From: Brevibacterium sanguinis
GTDB taxonomy: Bacteria > Actinomycetota > Actinomycetes > Actinomycetales > Brevibacteriaceae
Length of the DNA stretch: 64,000 nt
Assembly (NCBI RefSeq): GCF_003315415.1
Contig: NZ_QNSB01000006.1
Coordinates: 1 to 64,000 of the forward strand
Direction of reading: 5' to 3'
Translations under genes and position numbers: made by a program
The notes under the pieces: generated by a model
The model's database searches: none
What the model saw: the letters and a program-made list of their open reading frames with translations, nothing else
What the model was told of the DNA's origin: nothing
Part shown: positions 41,331 to 50,342 of the stretch, one piece after another
Layout of the letters: each line of letters opens with the position of its first letter
How positions within the stretch are numbered: position 1 is the stretch's first letter

Positions 41331-44300
41331 CTCGCCGCGCGCCGTCGACGTCCGCGAAGCCGTGCGGCCTCCAGCGCCGAGGACGGCGGCTCGATCGCGA
41401 CGGGCGCCGGTTCCATCACAGCGGGCAGCGCGTGCGACCGTGCACCAGCCGACGACGCATCGACCACATCCGGCCGCTTCTCCATCGCCGATGACGCGAG
41501 ATGGGCGATGGTGTCCGCAGGCGTCGGCCGAGCGAACAGGTCGATGATGTCGACCGCGTGCCCGCGCTCCTGCAGCCTGCGCTGCCCCGAGACGAGAGTG
41601 ACCGAGGTGGCACCCTGGTCGAACCACGAAGTGTGCCGCTCGAGCCGGTCGAGTCCGAGCAGTTCGGTGAACACCTCCTCGACGTCCCTCCGCGCCCGGG
41701 CAAGACCGCTCTCCCCCGGCTGCTCAGCACCGCCCTGTTTCGAACCGGACTGCTGTTTCGAACCGGACTGCTGCTCCGGCCCGGGCTGCGGTGACACCGC
41801 CGACGACGACCTCGCAGCCGCTGCCGAGGCGTCACTCCCACCGAGGGCGCGCAGCTCATGGGCGAACCCCTCGGCGAGCGCATCGATCCAGCTCGGGGGC
41901 ACGAGGGATTCGTCGGCGTCGACATTGCAGACGAATCGACCGCCGACGTCGAACATCTGCACATCGACGAGGACCTGCGGGGTCTGGCTGATGGCGTATT
42001 CGGTGCGACCGAGGACATCGAGCAATTGGGAGGGGTCGGTGTCCGTCCGATCCAGCATGCATGACACGGCGATCGGCACCGACGACGGCCTCCCCGCCGC
42101 CCGCAGCATCCGCAGCACCTCGTTGCCGTGAACGCCGTCCTCGGCGAGCCCGTGCTCGAGGGCGTCGGCGAGCCGCTCCTGTCTCCGGCGCAGCGAGTCT
42201 CCCTCCTCGACGTCTCCGAGCGCGACGGGAACCGTCGCGGTGTAGTCACCGACGACTCTCTGATGGTCGGGCGGTCGCCGGCTGAGGGTGAGCATGACGG
42301 TTCCGGCCCGCTCGGGTGCGAGCACCGCACCGAGGCAGTCGAGCAGCAGACAGCCGACCGTGACCTCGTGTTCGGCAGCGGCCCGCCGCAGCGCCGACCA
42401 CTCCCCTGCCCCGATCTCGAACCTCCTCCGCACGAACCCGGCAGTCGTCCTCTCGGCCCGGATCGGCGGCACAAGCGGGTCCGGCAGATCGGCGAGGGCA
42501 CGCTCCCAATGGGCACGAGCCCGCCGGGAGCTCGTGGGAAGTCCCCGCACCCAGGTGGCGAAAGCGGGAGGAGCGGGGTGCGATTCGGGCTCACGACCGT
42601 GGTACAGCGCGGCGAGATCCTCGACCACCGTGACCGCGCCGGCCGCGTCGCAGAAGAGCAGATCGAGGTCGAGGGTCAGCCGGGAGTACCGGTCATCGAG
42701 CATCGCCACATGCAGCCCGACCATGGGTGCCGAATCCGTCGGGAGCCGCCGGGCCCAGCGGCGTCTCCGCAGATTCTCACGCCGACGCTGCTGGTCCGCC
42801 GCGGAGAGCCCGCGCAGGTCCTCGACCTCGACGACGCCACTGTGATCCTCGGTCACCCGCTGCCGGGTATCGGGGGTGAGAACGGCACGCAGCATGGGAT
42901 GCATGCCGACCACCCGGTCCCAGGCCCCACGGAGCCGGTCGAGATCGAGGTCCGCGACGAGCGCCTCGGTGTAGAAGTGCGGGGCGAGTTCCCGGCCGTG
43001 CTCATCGGGCGCCCGGCCGAGCAGATAGGCCAGCTGCATCTCCGTGAGGTCGAAGGCCGCGGGTTCCTCCCCGCCGCGGAGGTGAGGCCTGAGATCCGTG
43101 AGTTCGGCGGTGACCTGGTCGAGCAGGGCCGCGGCGCGGCGCAGACGCTCCGCCAGGCCGCTCAGACTCATGGTCCCGTCGCGGGGCGCCGAGGCGACCC
43201 GCGAGGGGGCGCGCGGAGGCACCGGTGCGGCCACGTCCGACGGCACGGTATCAGGCTCGGCCCCAGCGGCCTCCGTCGCCGGAGCCGTCCCCTCTGTCCA
43301 GTCGCCAAGCAGGGAGTCGAGGCTCCTGTCCGACAACAGGCTGCGCATCGCCGGGCGCGGCAAGCCGTGGTCCTCGACGAGGTTGGCCAGCCGGACCGCC
43401 TGTACGCTGGTGACGCCGTTGCGCAGGGGTGAGAGGTCGAAGGACACCTCCGCGCCGAGAAGGTCGGCCACCGCCTCCCGGAGATCCTGGTCCGGTTTCT
43501 CCGCGTCCTCGGGTCCCCGTCGCTCCGGCTCGGCGATGTCGGAAGAATCGTGGTCGGTCACGGCCGGCAGCCGTCGGGCGAAGGGATTCGGCAGCGACCG
43601 GTGGTCGACCTTCCCGTTCTCGGTCATCGGGAGCTCCTCGAGGAAGACGAAGCGTGACGGGATCATCGACTGCGGCAGTCGGGTGGCGAGCGCCTCGGCG
43701 AGTTCCGCACTCTCCGCGGCGGACAGTTCCCGGGGGCTCCGGGCTCTGTCGCTGATGTAGGCGACGAGGCGCGGCCGGCCGTCGGGGCCGGGAACGGAGC
43801 TGGCCAGCGCCTGCCGGACCCGAGGCAGGCGCAGCAGAGCCGTCTCGACCTCTCCGAGCTCGATCCGGTGCCCGCCGATCTTCACCTGCCGGTCGGAACG
43901 ACCGAGGAACTCGATGGATCCGTCCGGGCGCCACCGCCCGAGATCACCGGTCCGATACAGGCGGGTGCCGAGGTCCGAGCGGTCGAGGAACCTCTCGGCG
44001 GTGAGTTCGGGTGCGCCGATGTAGCCCCGGGCCACTCCGGCGCCTCCGATGTGAAGCTCGCCCGGCCGACCGACGGGCACCGGGCGCCCGTCCTCGTCGA
44101 GGATGAAGGATGACTGGCCGGGAAGCGCTCGGCCGTAGGGGATGCTCGGCCAGTCGGGATCGACTTCCCCGATGGGATGGGTGATCGACCAGATCGAGGC
44201 CTCGGTCGCCCCGCCGAGGCTGTGCACCGCGACCTCGGGAGCCAGCGCGCGGAGGCGGTCCGGGAGCGTGACCGGGATCCAATCCCCCGACAGCAGGCAG

Positions 44301-46837
44301 TGCCGCAGCCCGCCGAGAGCCGCGCGGGCCTGGTCGGGAACCGATTCGGCGTATTCGATGAGCATCTCCATGAGAGGTGGAGCCGAGTTCCACACCGTCA
44401 CGGAGTGCTCGGCCATCGTCTCGAGCCAGTGCTGAGGGTCGCGCAGCCGGTCGGGATCGGGGAGGACGAGTCCGCCGCCGACGCCGAGGACGCCGAAGAC
44501 GTCGTAGACCGAGAGGTCGAAGGAGAGGGCGGAGATCGCGAACACCGTGTCCGCGGAGGTGATGCCGAAGCGGTGGCTGATCTCGTCGATGGTCGTCCGG
44601 GCCTGCGCATGTTCGATCGCCACCCCTTTGGGTTGCCCTGTCGAGCCGGAGGTGAAGATGACATAGGCGAGGTCCCCGGGAGCGGGGTCACCCGGTGTCG
44701 CGCGCCGGTCCGCGGCCGGCGTCCTGCGCTCATCCGCCGCCTGGATCCCAGGCATCCTGCGGACACCGACAGGCAGCTCGACCGAGGCGGCGGCGAGAGC
44801 CACGTCCAGTCCCGTCCGGTCCCGGATCGCCTCGAGGCGCGCGGTCGGCCAGGCCGGGTCGGCGGGCACGTACCCCGCACCCGTGAGCATGGTGCCGAGC
44901 ACCGCGATGATCTGCTCGACCCCTTTCGGCAGGGCGATGAGCACGAGGTCCCCGGGTCCGACGCCGCATCCACGCAGACTCCGCGCCACGCCGTCGGCGG
45001 CTCGGGCGAGCTCCTCATGGCTGACGTGCACGTCCGTGCCCAGCAGCGCGGGCCGCGAGGCGTGCTCCGAGAGCGAGCCGAGCCACAGGTCGTGGAGCAG
45101 CGGTCCGCAGCCGGGCTGCCTGGCCGCCGGGACCGGCGTCTGCGCGAGCGGATCCCAGGCAGGCGCCGGACGGTCCCAGCCGGAGTCGTCGACGAGGCCG
45201 GCGAGCAGCGTCCGCTGCATGCCGACGATCCCCTCGATGACAGCAGGGTCCAGAGCGCCCTCGACCACGTCGTGGGTGAGCAGAAGGGAACCATCCTCCT
45301 CCCATACCAGGTGGTCCCAGAGCACCTGCGGCGTCTGGGAGACTCCGAACACCCGACCGCCGAGCCAGCGGTCGTCCGTGCCGGACGTCTGTCCGAGGCC
45401 GGAGGTGAAGACGACCGGCCACGGTCCCTCGCCCGGGCGGTCCCGGGCGACCTCGACCCCTCCGTACGTCCCGTGGTCGAGGACTTCCCGCAATCGCCGG
45501 TCGACGGCTCCCGCCAGGGTCGCGAAGGCATCGGAGCTGCCGGGACGGAATCCCGAACCCTCACCCAGAGGCAGCAGAGCGGTCGACGAGAAGTCGCCGA
45601 CGACCTCGTCGAAGCCCGGAGGGCGGTCGAAGGTCGTGAGATTGAGCGTGAACCCGTCTCCCGCCGACGGCGCCCACCTGTCGCAGGCGAGGGCGAAGGC
45701 GGTGAGCACCACCGTCGTCGGCGACAGTCCGCGGGACGTCGCCGCCTCGCTGATCCGCGCCCAGGCAGCGGAGTCGATGAGCTCCCGGTGGCGGCGGAAA
45801 CGGGTCCCGCTCGCGGGGAAGGTCGACCCGGCCAAGGGAGCGGGGGCGATCTCCTGCCCGCGCCACCAGGCCCTGTCGCGGCCCCGCCGCCTCCTCCTCG
45901 CCTCATCGTCGACGCGGGCGGCGAGCGCCTCGGCGAAGTCATGGGGAGAGGGAGCGATCTGCATCCGTGGTCGGCGCACGAGCCGGCCCCACTGCCGCAT
46001 GATGAGCCCCCAGGAGGCGAAGTCCACGAGCAGGGCGTCGAAGCCGAGGCACAGCCGCAGGACGTCGCCGGGCAGGAGCAGCGCCTGGACGTCGACGATC
46101 GGCCAGACGTCGGTGGGCCTGCGCTGATGGGAAAGCTCATGACGCAGCTGTTCGGCACGGCGGCGGGCCTGTGAGGGGTCCAGATCGCGCAGATCGTGGC
46201 GCGGGATCGTCCAGTCGCGGAGGTCGTGGACGGTCAGCTGCGGCCTGGCCTCTCGGTCGACGGTCGTCCGCAGCATCGGGTGCAGGGCGACGACCCTCTT
46301 CCACGCGGTCTCGAGGCGATCGAGGTCGGCCTCGAGACCGCGTCCGGCGCGATGCCGGGCATCCCTCTCGTATTCGTGGTACCAGAAGGTCGCGACCCCG
46401 CCTCCCGTGAAATCGTCTCCCCGCCCCGTCCAGTACGCCTCCTGGACGACGCTGAGTCCGGTGGGCTCGGACGGAGCCGGCTCCCAGGGTTCAGCGGCCT
46501 CCCGGCTCCCGACCTCCTCTCCCCTGCGGAGCTCGGCGAGGACCTCCCTCACCGTGGTGGCCGCGGACAGGGAGACGAGCGGGAGCTCGATCCCGAATCG
46601 GGAGGAGAGCTCCTGCCTCCAGCGCAGTGTCGACAGCGAATCGAGGCCCAGGGAGGCGAGGCCGACGTCGAGGTCCACCGGCTCCGAATCCGTCCCGATC
46701 CACCGTCGCAGGGTCGAACACAGCGCCTCGGCGAGCTCCGAGGGGCACTCGTCCGGGTCCGGATGTGAACCGGACAGCCGTCCCGGCTCCATCCCCGTCC
46801 TCTGGTTCTCGACTGTCGGATCGTCGCTGTCGCTCAC
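41327..46837 (-). CDS. NRPS: ArCP-Cy-A(Cys)-PCP-Cy-PCP (HMWP2-like)
   Basis: An 1836-residue synthetase. In order: aryl carrier domain with Ser67 (GLDSLST); cyclization domain about 130-560 with the DxxxxD motif DALLVD; adenylation domain about 580-1090 with FTSGSTGQPKG, YRTGDLGRW and NGKVD; carrier with GVTSVQ at about 1143; second cyclization domain about 1265-1650 with DLLFCD; carrier with GATSVT at about 1746. The specificity residues of the A domain read DLYNLSLIWK, the cysteine code. No methyltransferase or epimerase insert is seen, unlike HMWP2. The GTG at 46837 is chosen because AGAAGAGG is five bases upstream and the metal-regulator box lies beyond. It should build aryl-bis-thiazoline on its carriers. 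Confidence 0.93.
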   Translation of the reverse strand: MSDSDDPTVENQRTGMEPGRLSGSHPDPDECPSELAEALCSTLRRWIGTDSEPVDLDVGLASLGLDSLSTLRWRQELSSRFGIELPLVSLSAATTVREVLAELRRGEEVGSREAAEPWEPAPSEPTGLSVVQEAYWTGRGDDFTGGGVATFWYHEYERDARHRAGRGLEADLDRLETAWKRVVALHPMLRTTVDREARPQLTVHDLRDWTIPRHDLRDLDPSQARRRAEQLRHELSHQRRPTDVWPIVDVQALLLPGDVLRLCLGFDALLVDFASWGLIMRQWGRLVRRPRMQIAPSPHDFAEALAARVDDEARRRRRGRDRAWWRGQEIAPAPLAGSTFPASGTRFRRHRELIDSAAWARISEAATSRGLSPTTVVLTAFALACDRWAPSAGDGFTLNLTTFDRPPGFDEVVGDFSSTALLPLGEGSGFRPGSSDAFATLAGAVDRRLREVLDHGTYGGVEVARDRPGEGPWPVVFTSGLGQTSGTDDRWLGGRVFGVSQTPQVLWDHLVWEEDGSLLLTHDVVEGALDPAVIEGIVGMQRTLLAGLVDDSGWDRPAPAWDPLAQTPVPAARQPGCGPLLHDLWLGSLSEHASRPALLGTDVHVSHEELARAADGVARSLRGCGVGPGDLVLIALPKGVEQIIAVLGTMLTGAGYVPADPAWPTARLEAIRDRTGLDVALAAASVELPVGVRRMPGIQAADERRTPAADRRATPGDPAPGDLAYVIFTSGSTGQPKGVAIEHAQARTTIDEISHRFGITSADTVFAISALSFDLSVYDVFGVLGVGGGLVLPDPDRLRDPQHWLETMAEHSVTVWNSAPPLMEMLIEYAESVPDQARAALGGLRHCLLSGDWIPVTLPDRLRALAPEVAVHSLGGATEASIWSITHPIGEVDPDWPSIPYGRALPGQSSFILDEDGRPVPVGRPGELHIGGAGVARGYIGAPELTAERFLDRSDLGTRLYRTGDLGRWRPDGSIEFLGRSDRQVKIGGHRIELGEVETALLRLPRVRQALASSVPGPDGRPRLVAYISDRARSPRELSAAESAELAEALATRLPQSMIPSRFVFLEELPMTENGKVDHRSLPNPFARRLPAVTDHDSSDIAEPERRGPEDAEKPDQDLREAVADLLGAEVSFDLSPLRNGVTSVQAVRLANLVEDHGLPRPAMRSLLSDRSLDSLLGDWTEGTAPATEAAGAEPDTVPSDVAAPVPPRAPSRVASAPRDGTMSLSGLAERLRRAAALLDQVTAELTDLRPHLRGGEEPAAFDLTEMQLAYLLGRAPDEHGRELAPHFYTEALVADLDLDRLRGAWDRVVGMHPMLRAVLTPDTRQRVTEDHSGVVEVEDLRGLSAADQQRRRENLRRRRWARRLPTDSAPMVGLHVAMLDDRYSRLTLDLDLLFCDAAGAVTVVEDLAALYHGREPESHPAPPAFATWVRGLPTSSRRARAHWERALADLPDPLVPPIRAERTTAGFVRRRFEIGAGEWSALRRAAAEHEVTVGCLLLDCLGAVLAPERAGTVMLTLSRRPPDHQRVVGDYTATVPVALGDVEEGDSLRRRQERLADALEHGLAEDGVHGNEVLRMLRAAGRPSSVPIAVSCMLDRTDTDPSQLLDVLGRTEYAISQTPQVLVDVQMFDVGGRFVCNVDADESLVPPSWIDALAEGFAHELRALGGSDASAAAARSSSAVSPQPGPEQQSGSKQQSGSKQGGAEQPGESGLARARRDVEEVFTELLGLDRLERHTSWFDQGATSVTLVSGQRRLQERGHAVDIIDLFARPTPADTIAHLASSAMEKRPDVVDASSAGARSHALPAVMEPAPVAIEPPSSALEAARLRGRRRRAAR
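41736..41789. repeat. 18-bp tandem repeat in the NRPS linker
   Basis: TGTTTCGAACCGGACTGC is present as two perfect copies (41736-41753, 41754-41771) and a third diverged copy to 41789. On the minus strand it encodes a Gln/Ser/Gly/Lys linker (QSGSKQ units) between the second cyclization domain and the last carrier. Confidence 0.8.
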
Positions 46838-46867
46838 CGGAACCTCTTCTCTCGTGCCGCCTTTTTC

Positions 46868-46892
46868 TCTAATGATACTCATTCTCGTTCTC
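46868..46892. promoter_or_regulatory. Fur/Zur-type metal-regulator box in the divergent cluster promoter
   Basis: TAATGATACTCATTCTC at 46870-46886 matches TAATGATAATCATTATC of the classical Fur-box series at 15 of 17 positions and contains AATGA-TAC-TCATT as a perfect inverted repeat; a further GTTCTC hexamer extends it. Actinobacteria mostly use DtxR/IdeR (TTAGGTTAGGCTAACCTAA type) for iron, and the same hexamer pattern is shared by Zur sites, so zinc control is as likely as iron. It is 31 bases from the NRPS start and 58 from the ABC start. Confidence 0.6.
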
Positions 46893-46950
46893 ATGTTAGG
46901 ATCGCGGCGTTCGATGTTCCGCCCCTGACCAGCGATCGGCACGGTGATTC

Positions 46951-48645
46951 ATGTCGGCGATGCGCCCCCTGCTTCGTGTCATCCGACCCGCCGCACCCCT
47001 CCTCGTCCGCGCGGGGATCCACGAGACCCTGGGAGCCCTGTCCCGTCTCGGACTCGGCCTCACTCTCGCTGCGGCGACGGTGGGGGCGATCGCTCCCTGG
47101 ACCGGAAGCGACGCGCCCGACCCGGTTCCTGACCCCCTCCGGCTCGCCATCCTCGCGGGGCTCCTCGCCGTCCTGGCGTGGTTCGGCCAGTGGCGCGGCG
47201 GCCTCTGGGCACACCGCGCCGACGCCGCACTCCAGAGGCGTCTTCGCGAGCGCACCCTCGCCCGGATCGAGCGCAGGCCGCTGGCATGGGTCGACGGTCG
47301 GGGCGGGGTGGCTGTCAAACGCATGGTGACCGAGGACGTCGACGCCCTCCACCACCTCGTCGGCCACGCCTTCGGCCATCTCGTCGCGGCACTGGTCCAG
47401 GCGGTCGCCGGTCTCACCGCGCTCCTGCTGCTCGCCCCCGCCGCCACCGTGCTGTCCCTGCTGCCTCTCCTTGCCGCTCTGGTCCTGGCCGGACGCCAGC
47501 GGGCCCGGCTGCCCGAGCAGATGAGCCGCTATCAGCAGGCCGCCGGATGCGTCGACCGGGCGGCCGTCGAGTTCGCCGCCGGCACCGCGGAACTGAAGAT
47601 GTTCGGCCGCGCCGCGGCCGGATTGTCCCGGTTCCGCGCTGCGGCCGACGACCACGGTCGCTTCGTCTCCGAGTGGGCGCGGACGGTGACGCCGACGATG
47701 GCCCTGCAGTATGTGCTCCTCTCCGCGCCCGCCGTCTGGGCGGTGCTCGGGATCCTCGCCTGGGCTCGGATCGTGACGCCCGCCGAACTCGTCGTCCTCG
47801 CCATCGTTCTCCCGCTCCTCCTCAGCCCCGTCGAATCCCTCGCCTTCGCGGCCCAGGAGCTCGCCGGCGCGCAGTCCGCGGCAGCCCGCATCGACGAGGT
47901 GCTCAGCGGTCCCCCCGACGACGCCCCCTGCCCCCTGCCCCGCGCGCGGCCGACCCCTGCCCCCGGGCCCCCGACTCCGGTGCCCGCCTCCGTGCACCTG
48001 CGCGACCTCGGCGTCGTGGTCGGGAACCGGGAGCTGCTGTCCGGGGTCGACGTCGACATTCCCTGCGGCGCGACAGCCGTGGTCGTCGGTCGCAGCGGCG
48101 CCGGGAAGTCGACCCTGCTCGAGACGATCGCCGGCCTCCACCCTCCGGCCCACGGCCACATCGAACTCGCCCCCGAGGTCACCGTGGCAGCCCTGTGGCA
48201 GCGGCCCTTCGTCCTGCGCGCGAGCGTCCTCGACAACCTCCGCCTCGCCTGCCCGGAGGCGAGCGAGGCGGAGTGCCGGGCCGCGGCCGCCGCCGTGGGC
48301 ATCGACGACAGGCTGCGGGCCCTCCCCGCCGGCTATCGCACGGTACTCGGCGAAGGCCAGTCGCTCTCGGGCGGCGAGAGGCAGCGGCTGTGCCTGGCGC
48401 GCGCCCTCGTCGCCCGTCCCGGGCTGCTCCTCCTCGACGAGCCGGTCGCCTCTCTCGATCCCGCCTCGGCGCGACTCGTCGATGACGCCCTTCGGGACCT
48501 GCGCGGACGCTGCACCATCGTGCGCGCGGACCACCGACCGGGCCCTGCCCTCGAGGCCGACCTCGTCCTCGTCATCGACTCCGGTCGTCTGGTCGCCGCG
48601 GGACCGCCCGCCCTGGTCCTCGACGAGACCGGAGCGCTGCCGTGA
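46951..48645 (+). CDS. ABC transporter, fused permease/ATPase (YbtP/Irp6-like half)
   Basis: A 564-residue half-transporter. The N-terminal membrane domain (about six helices, to residue 310) is followed by an ATPase with Walker A GRSGAGKST (about residue 379), Q-loop LWQRPF, signature LSGGERQR and Walker B LLLLDEP. No siderophore-interaction domain is fused. In yersiniabactin clusters the homologous YbtP/YbtQ pair imports the metal complex although built like exporters; direction cannot be told here. The start lacks a clear ribosome site. It is divergent from the NRPS across the Fur/Zur-like box and overlaps the next gene (GTGA). Confidence 0.88.
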   Translation: MSAMRPLLRVIRPAAPLLVRAGIHETLGALSRLGLGLTLAAATVGAIAPWTGSDAPDPVPDPLRLAILAGLLAVLAWFGQWRGGLWAHRADAALQRRLRERTLARIERRPLAWVDGRGGVAVKRMVTEDVDALHHLVGHAFGHLVAALVQAVAGLTALLLLAPAATVLSLLPLLAALVLAGRQRARLPEQMSRYQQAAGCVDRAAVEFAAGTAELKMFGRAAAGLSRFRAAADDHGRFVSEWARTVTPTMALQYVLLSAPAVWAVLGILAWARIVTPAELVVLAIVLPLLLSPVESLAFAAQELAGAQSAAARIDEVLSGPPDDAPCPLPRARPTPAPGPPTPVPASVHLRDLGVVVGNRELLSGVDVDIPCGATAVVVGRSGAGKSTLLETIAGLHPPAHGHIELAPEVTVAALWQRPFVLRASVLDNLRLACPEASEAECRAAAAAVGIDDRLRALPAGYRTVLGEGQSLSGGERQRLCLARALVARPGLLLLDEPVASLDPASARLVDDALRDLRGRCTIVRADHRPGPALEADLVLVIDSGRLVAAGPPALVLDETGALP

Positions 48646-50342
48646 GAGCCGGGTCGACGCCGCGGCGGCGGCTCCTCCTGTGCCTCGTCGCAGCGGTCTC
48701 GGCCGCCGGCGCCGAGGTCCTCGCCCTCGGTGCTGTCGGTGATCTCATCAGCTCCCCGACCGCCCCGACGGTGACCGCCCTCCTCCTGTGGGTGCTCACC
48801 TGGGTCCTGTGCTCCGGAGTCGCCGTCTGGTCGGGACGCAGCTGCGGCTACGGACTGTCCGCAGCCCTGCACGACGCCCTGGCCGCGCATCTCCTCCGCC
48901 TGCCCCTGCTCTGGTTCGGCCGACGCAGGCACGGGGAGATCAGCCGGCTGTTCGGCGCCGACGTCATGGCGGTCATGAGCATTCCCGCCCATCTCCTCGT
49001 GCCCGCGACCCGGTCCGTGCTCGTCACCTGCGGGATCATCGTGCTCCTCCTCGGCAAGGACGTGCCCACCGGGCTCATCGCCCTGGCTTGGCTGCCCGTG
49101 CTCACCGTGCTCCAGCTCTGGAGCGCCCGCCGGGCCGCGACCGGTGATGCCGCCCTCGCCCACGCCCGCCGGGAATCGGCGGACCGGGTGATCGAGTTCG
49201 TCGACGCCCAGCGCACTCTCCGCCTCCTCCCCGACACGGGTCACGCCGCGGAGATCCTCCGCGAATCGGTCGCCGAGGTGTCCGAGCGAACCGAAGCACA
49301 GGTCGAATCCGTGGTCCGGGTCCTCGGCGTCTTCGGCCTCGCCGTCCAACTCATGTTCGTCACCGTGGCGGGCTCCGGTCTGCTCCGAGGCGACTGGAGC
49401 GACCCCGGGCAGGCGGTGGTCATCGTGCTCGGCGCCGGCACGATGGCGGCTGTCCTCCAGTCCGGAGCGGGGCTGGCCGCCACCATCAGGGCCGCGCTCG
49501 GATCGTGGAGCGCCATCCGATCCTTCCTCGCCCTCCCGCCGCTGCCCGAACCCGAATCACCCCGACACACGGACGGTCAAGGCGACATCCTCGTCGAGGG
49601 GCTCACCGTGGAGTCTGCCGGCATGGACCCTGTCCTCGCCGACCTCAGCTTCCACGTTCCGCCGGGCAGCCTCACCGTCGTCCTCGGCGCCTCGGGATCC
49701 GGGAAATCGACGCTGCTGAGGATGCTGGCCCGGTTCGCCGATCCGGATTCGGGCCGGGTGCTCATCGACGGGGTCGACTGCCGGGAACTCGGCTCCGCCG
49801 GGGTTCATGACCGCGTGTCCATGGTCTTCCAGGACGTCGAGCTGTTCGCGGGCGACCTCCGCGACAACATCCGTCTGGGGCGGCCCGAGGCCGACTCCGA
49901 GGAGGTCGACTCCGTCGTCGCCCTGGCCGGGCTCGACGAGACGATCGGCGAGCTCCCGGAGGGTCTCGGCACCACCGTCGGCGACCACGGGGCCGGCCTC
50001 TCCGGTGGACAGCGGCAACGGCTCTCCTTCGCCCGGGCACTGCTCGCGGACACCCCGATCCTGCTCCTCGACGAACCCGCCTCGAGCCTCGATGCGCACC
50101 ATGGCACCATCCTCGAGACCACCATCGCCGGACTGCGCGGGCACCGCACCGTCGTCCTCGTCACCCATCGCGTCGAATCCGCGCAGGCGGCCGACCAGAT
50201 CCTCGTCCTCGACGGCGGGCGCATCGTCGAACGCGGCCGCCACGAGGATCTCCTCACCCGCGACGGGCCGTACTCGCGCCTGTGCGCGGCGGCAATGACC
50301 GACCACACCGCACCGAAACCCACGATGGAGAGCACTCCATGA
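48642..50342 (+). CDS. ABC transporter, fused permease/ATPase (YbtQ/Irp7-like half)
   Basis: A 566-residue partner half-transporter. The membrane domain has LLWFGRRRHGEISRLFGADVMAVM; the ATPase has Walker A GASGSGKST (about residue 349), VFQDVELFAGDLRDNI, signature LSGGQRQR and Walker B ILLLDEP, followed by the H-loop VTHR. It probably forms a heterodimer with the preceding product. The GTG start lies within the upstream stop and its own stop overlaps the flavoprotein start, so all three are translated together. Confidence 0.9.
   Translation: MRAGSTPRRRLLLCLVAAVSAAGAEVLALGAVGDLISSPTAPTVTALLLWVLTWVLCSGVAVWSGRSCGYGLSAALHDALAAHLLRLPLLWFGRRRHGEISRLFGADVMAVMSIPAHLLVPATRSVLVTCGIIVLLLGKDVPTGLIALAWLPVLTVLQLWSARRAATGDAALAHARRESADRVIEFVDAQRTLRLLPDTGHAAEILRESVAEVSERTEAQVESVVRVLGVFGLAVQLMFVTVAGSGLLRGDWSDPGQAVVIVLGAGTMAAVLQSGAGLAATIRAALGSWSAIRSFLALPPLPEPESPRHTDGQGDILVEGLTVESAGMDPVLADLSFHVPPGSLTVVLGASGSGKSTLLRMLARFADPDSGRVLIDGVDCRELGSAGVHDRVSMVFQDVELFAGDLRDNIRLGRPEADSEEVDSVVALAGLDETIGELPEGLGTTVGDHGAGLSGGQRQRLSFARALLADTPILLLDEPASSLDAHHGTILETTIAGLRGHRTVVLVTHRVESAQAADQILVLDGGRIVERGRHEDLLTRDGPYSRLCAAAMTDHTAPKPTMESTP

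Noticed and set aside
46890..46912. DtxR/IdeR iron box (TTAGG at 46896)
   Set aside because: Only a single TTAGG half is present with no inverted partner at the right distance; the Fur/Zur-type match next to it is far better.
46838..46942. Upstream start of the NRPS at 46942
   Set aside because: It would place the metal-regulator box inside the coding region, the extra 35 residues look non-coding, and a well-spaced ribosome site supports the GTG at 46837.
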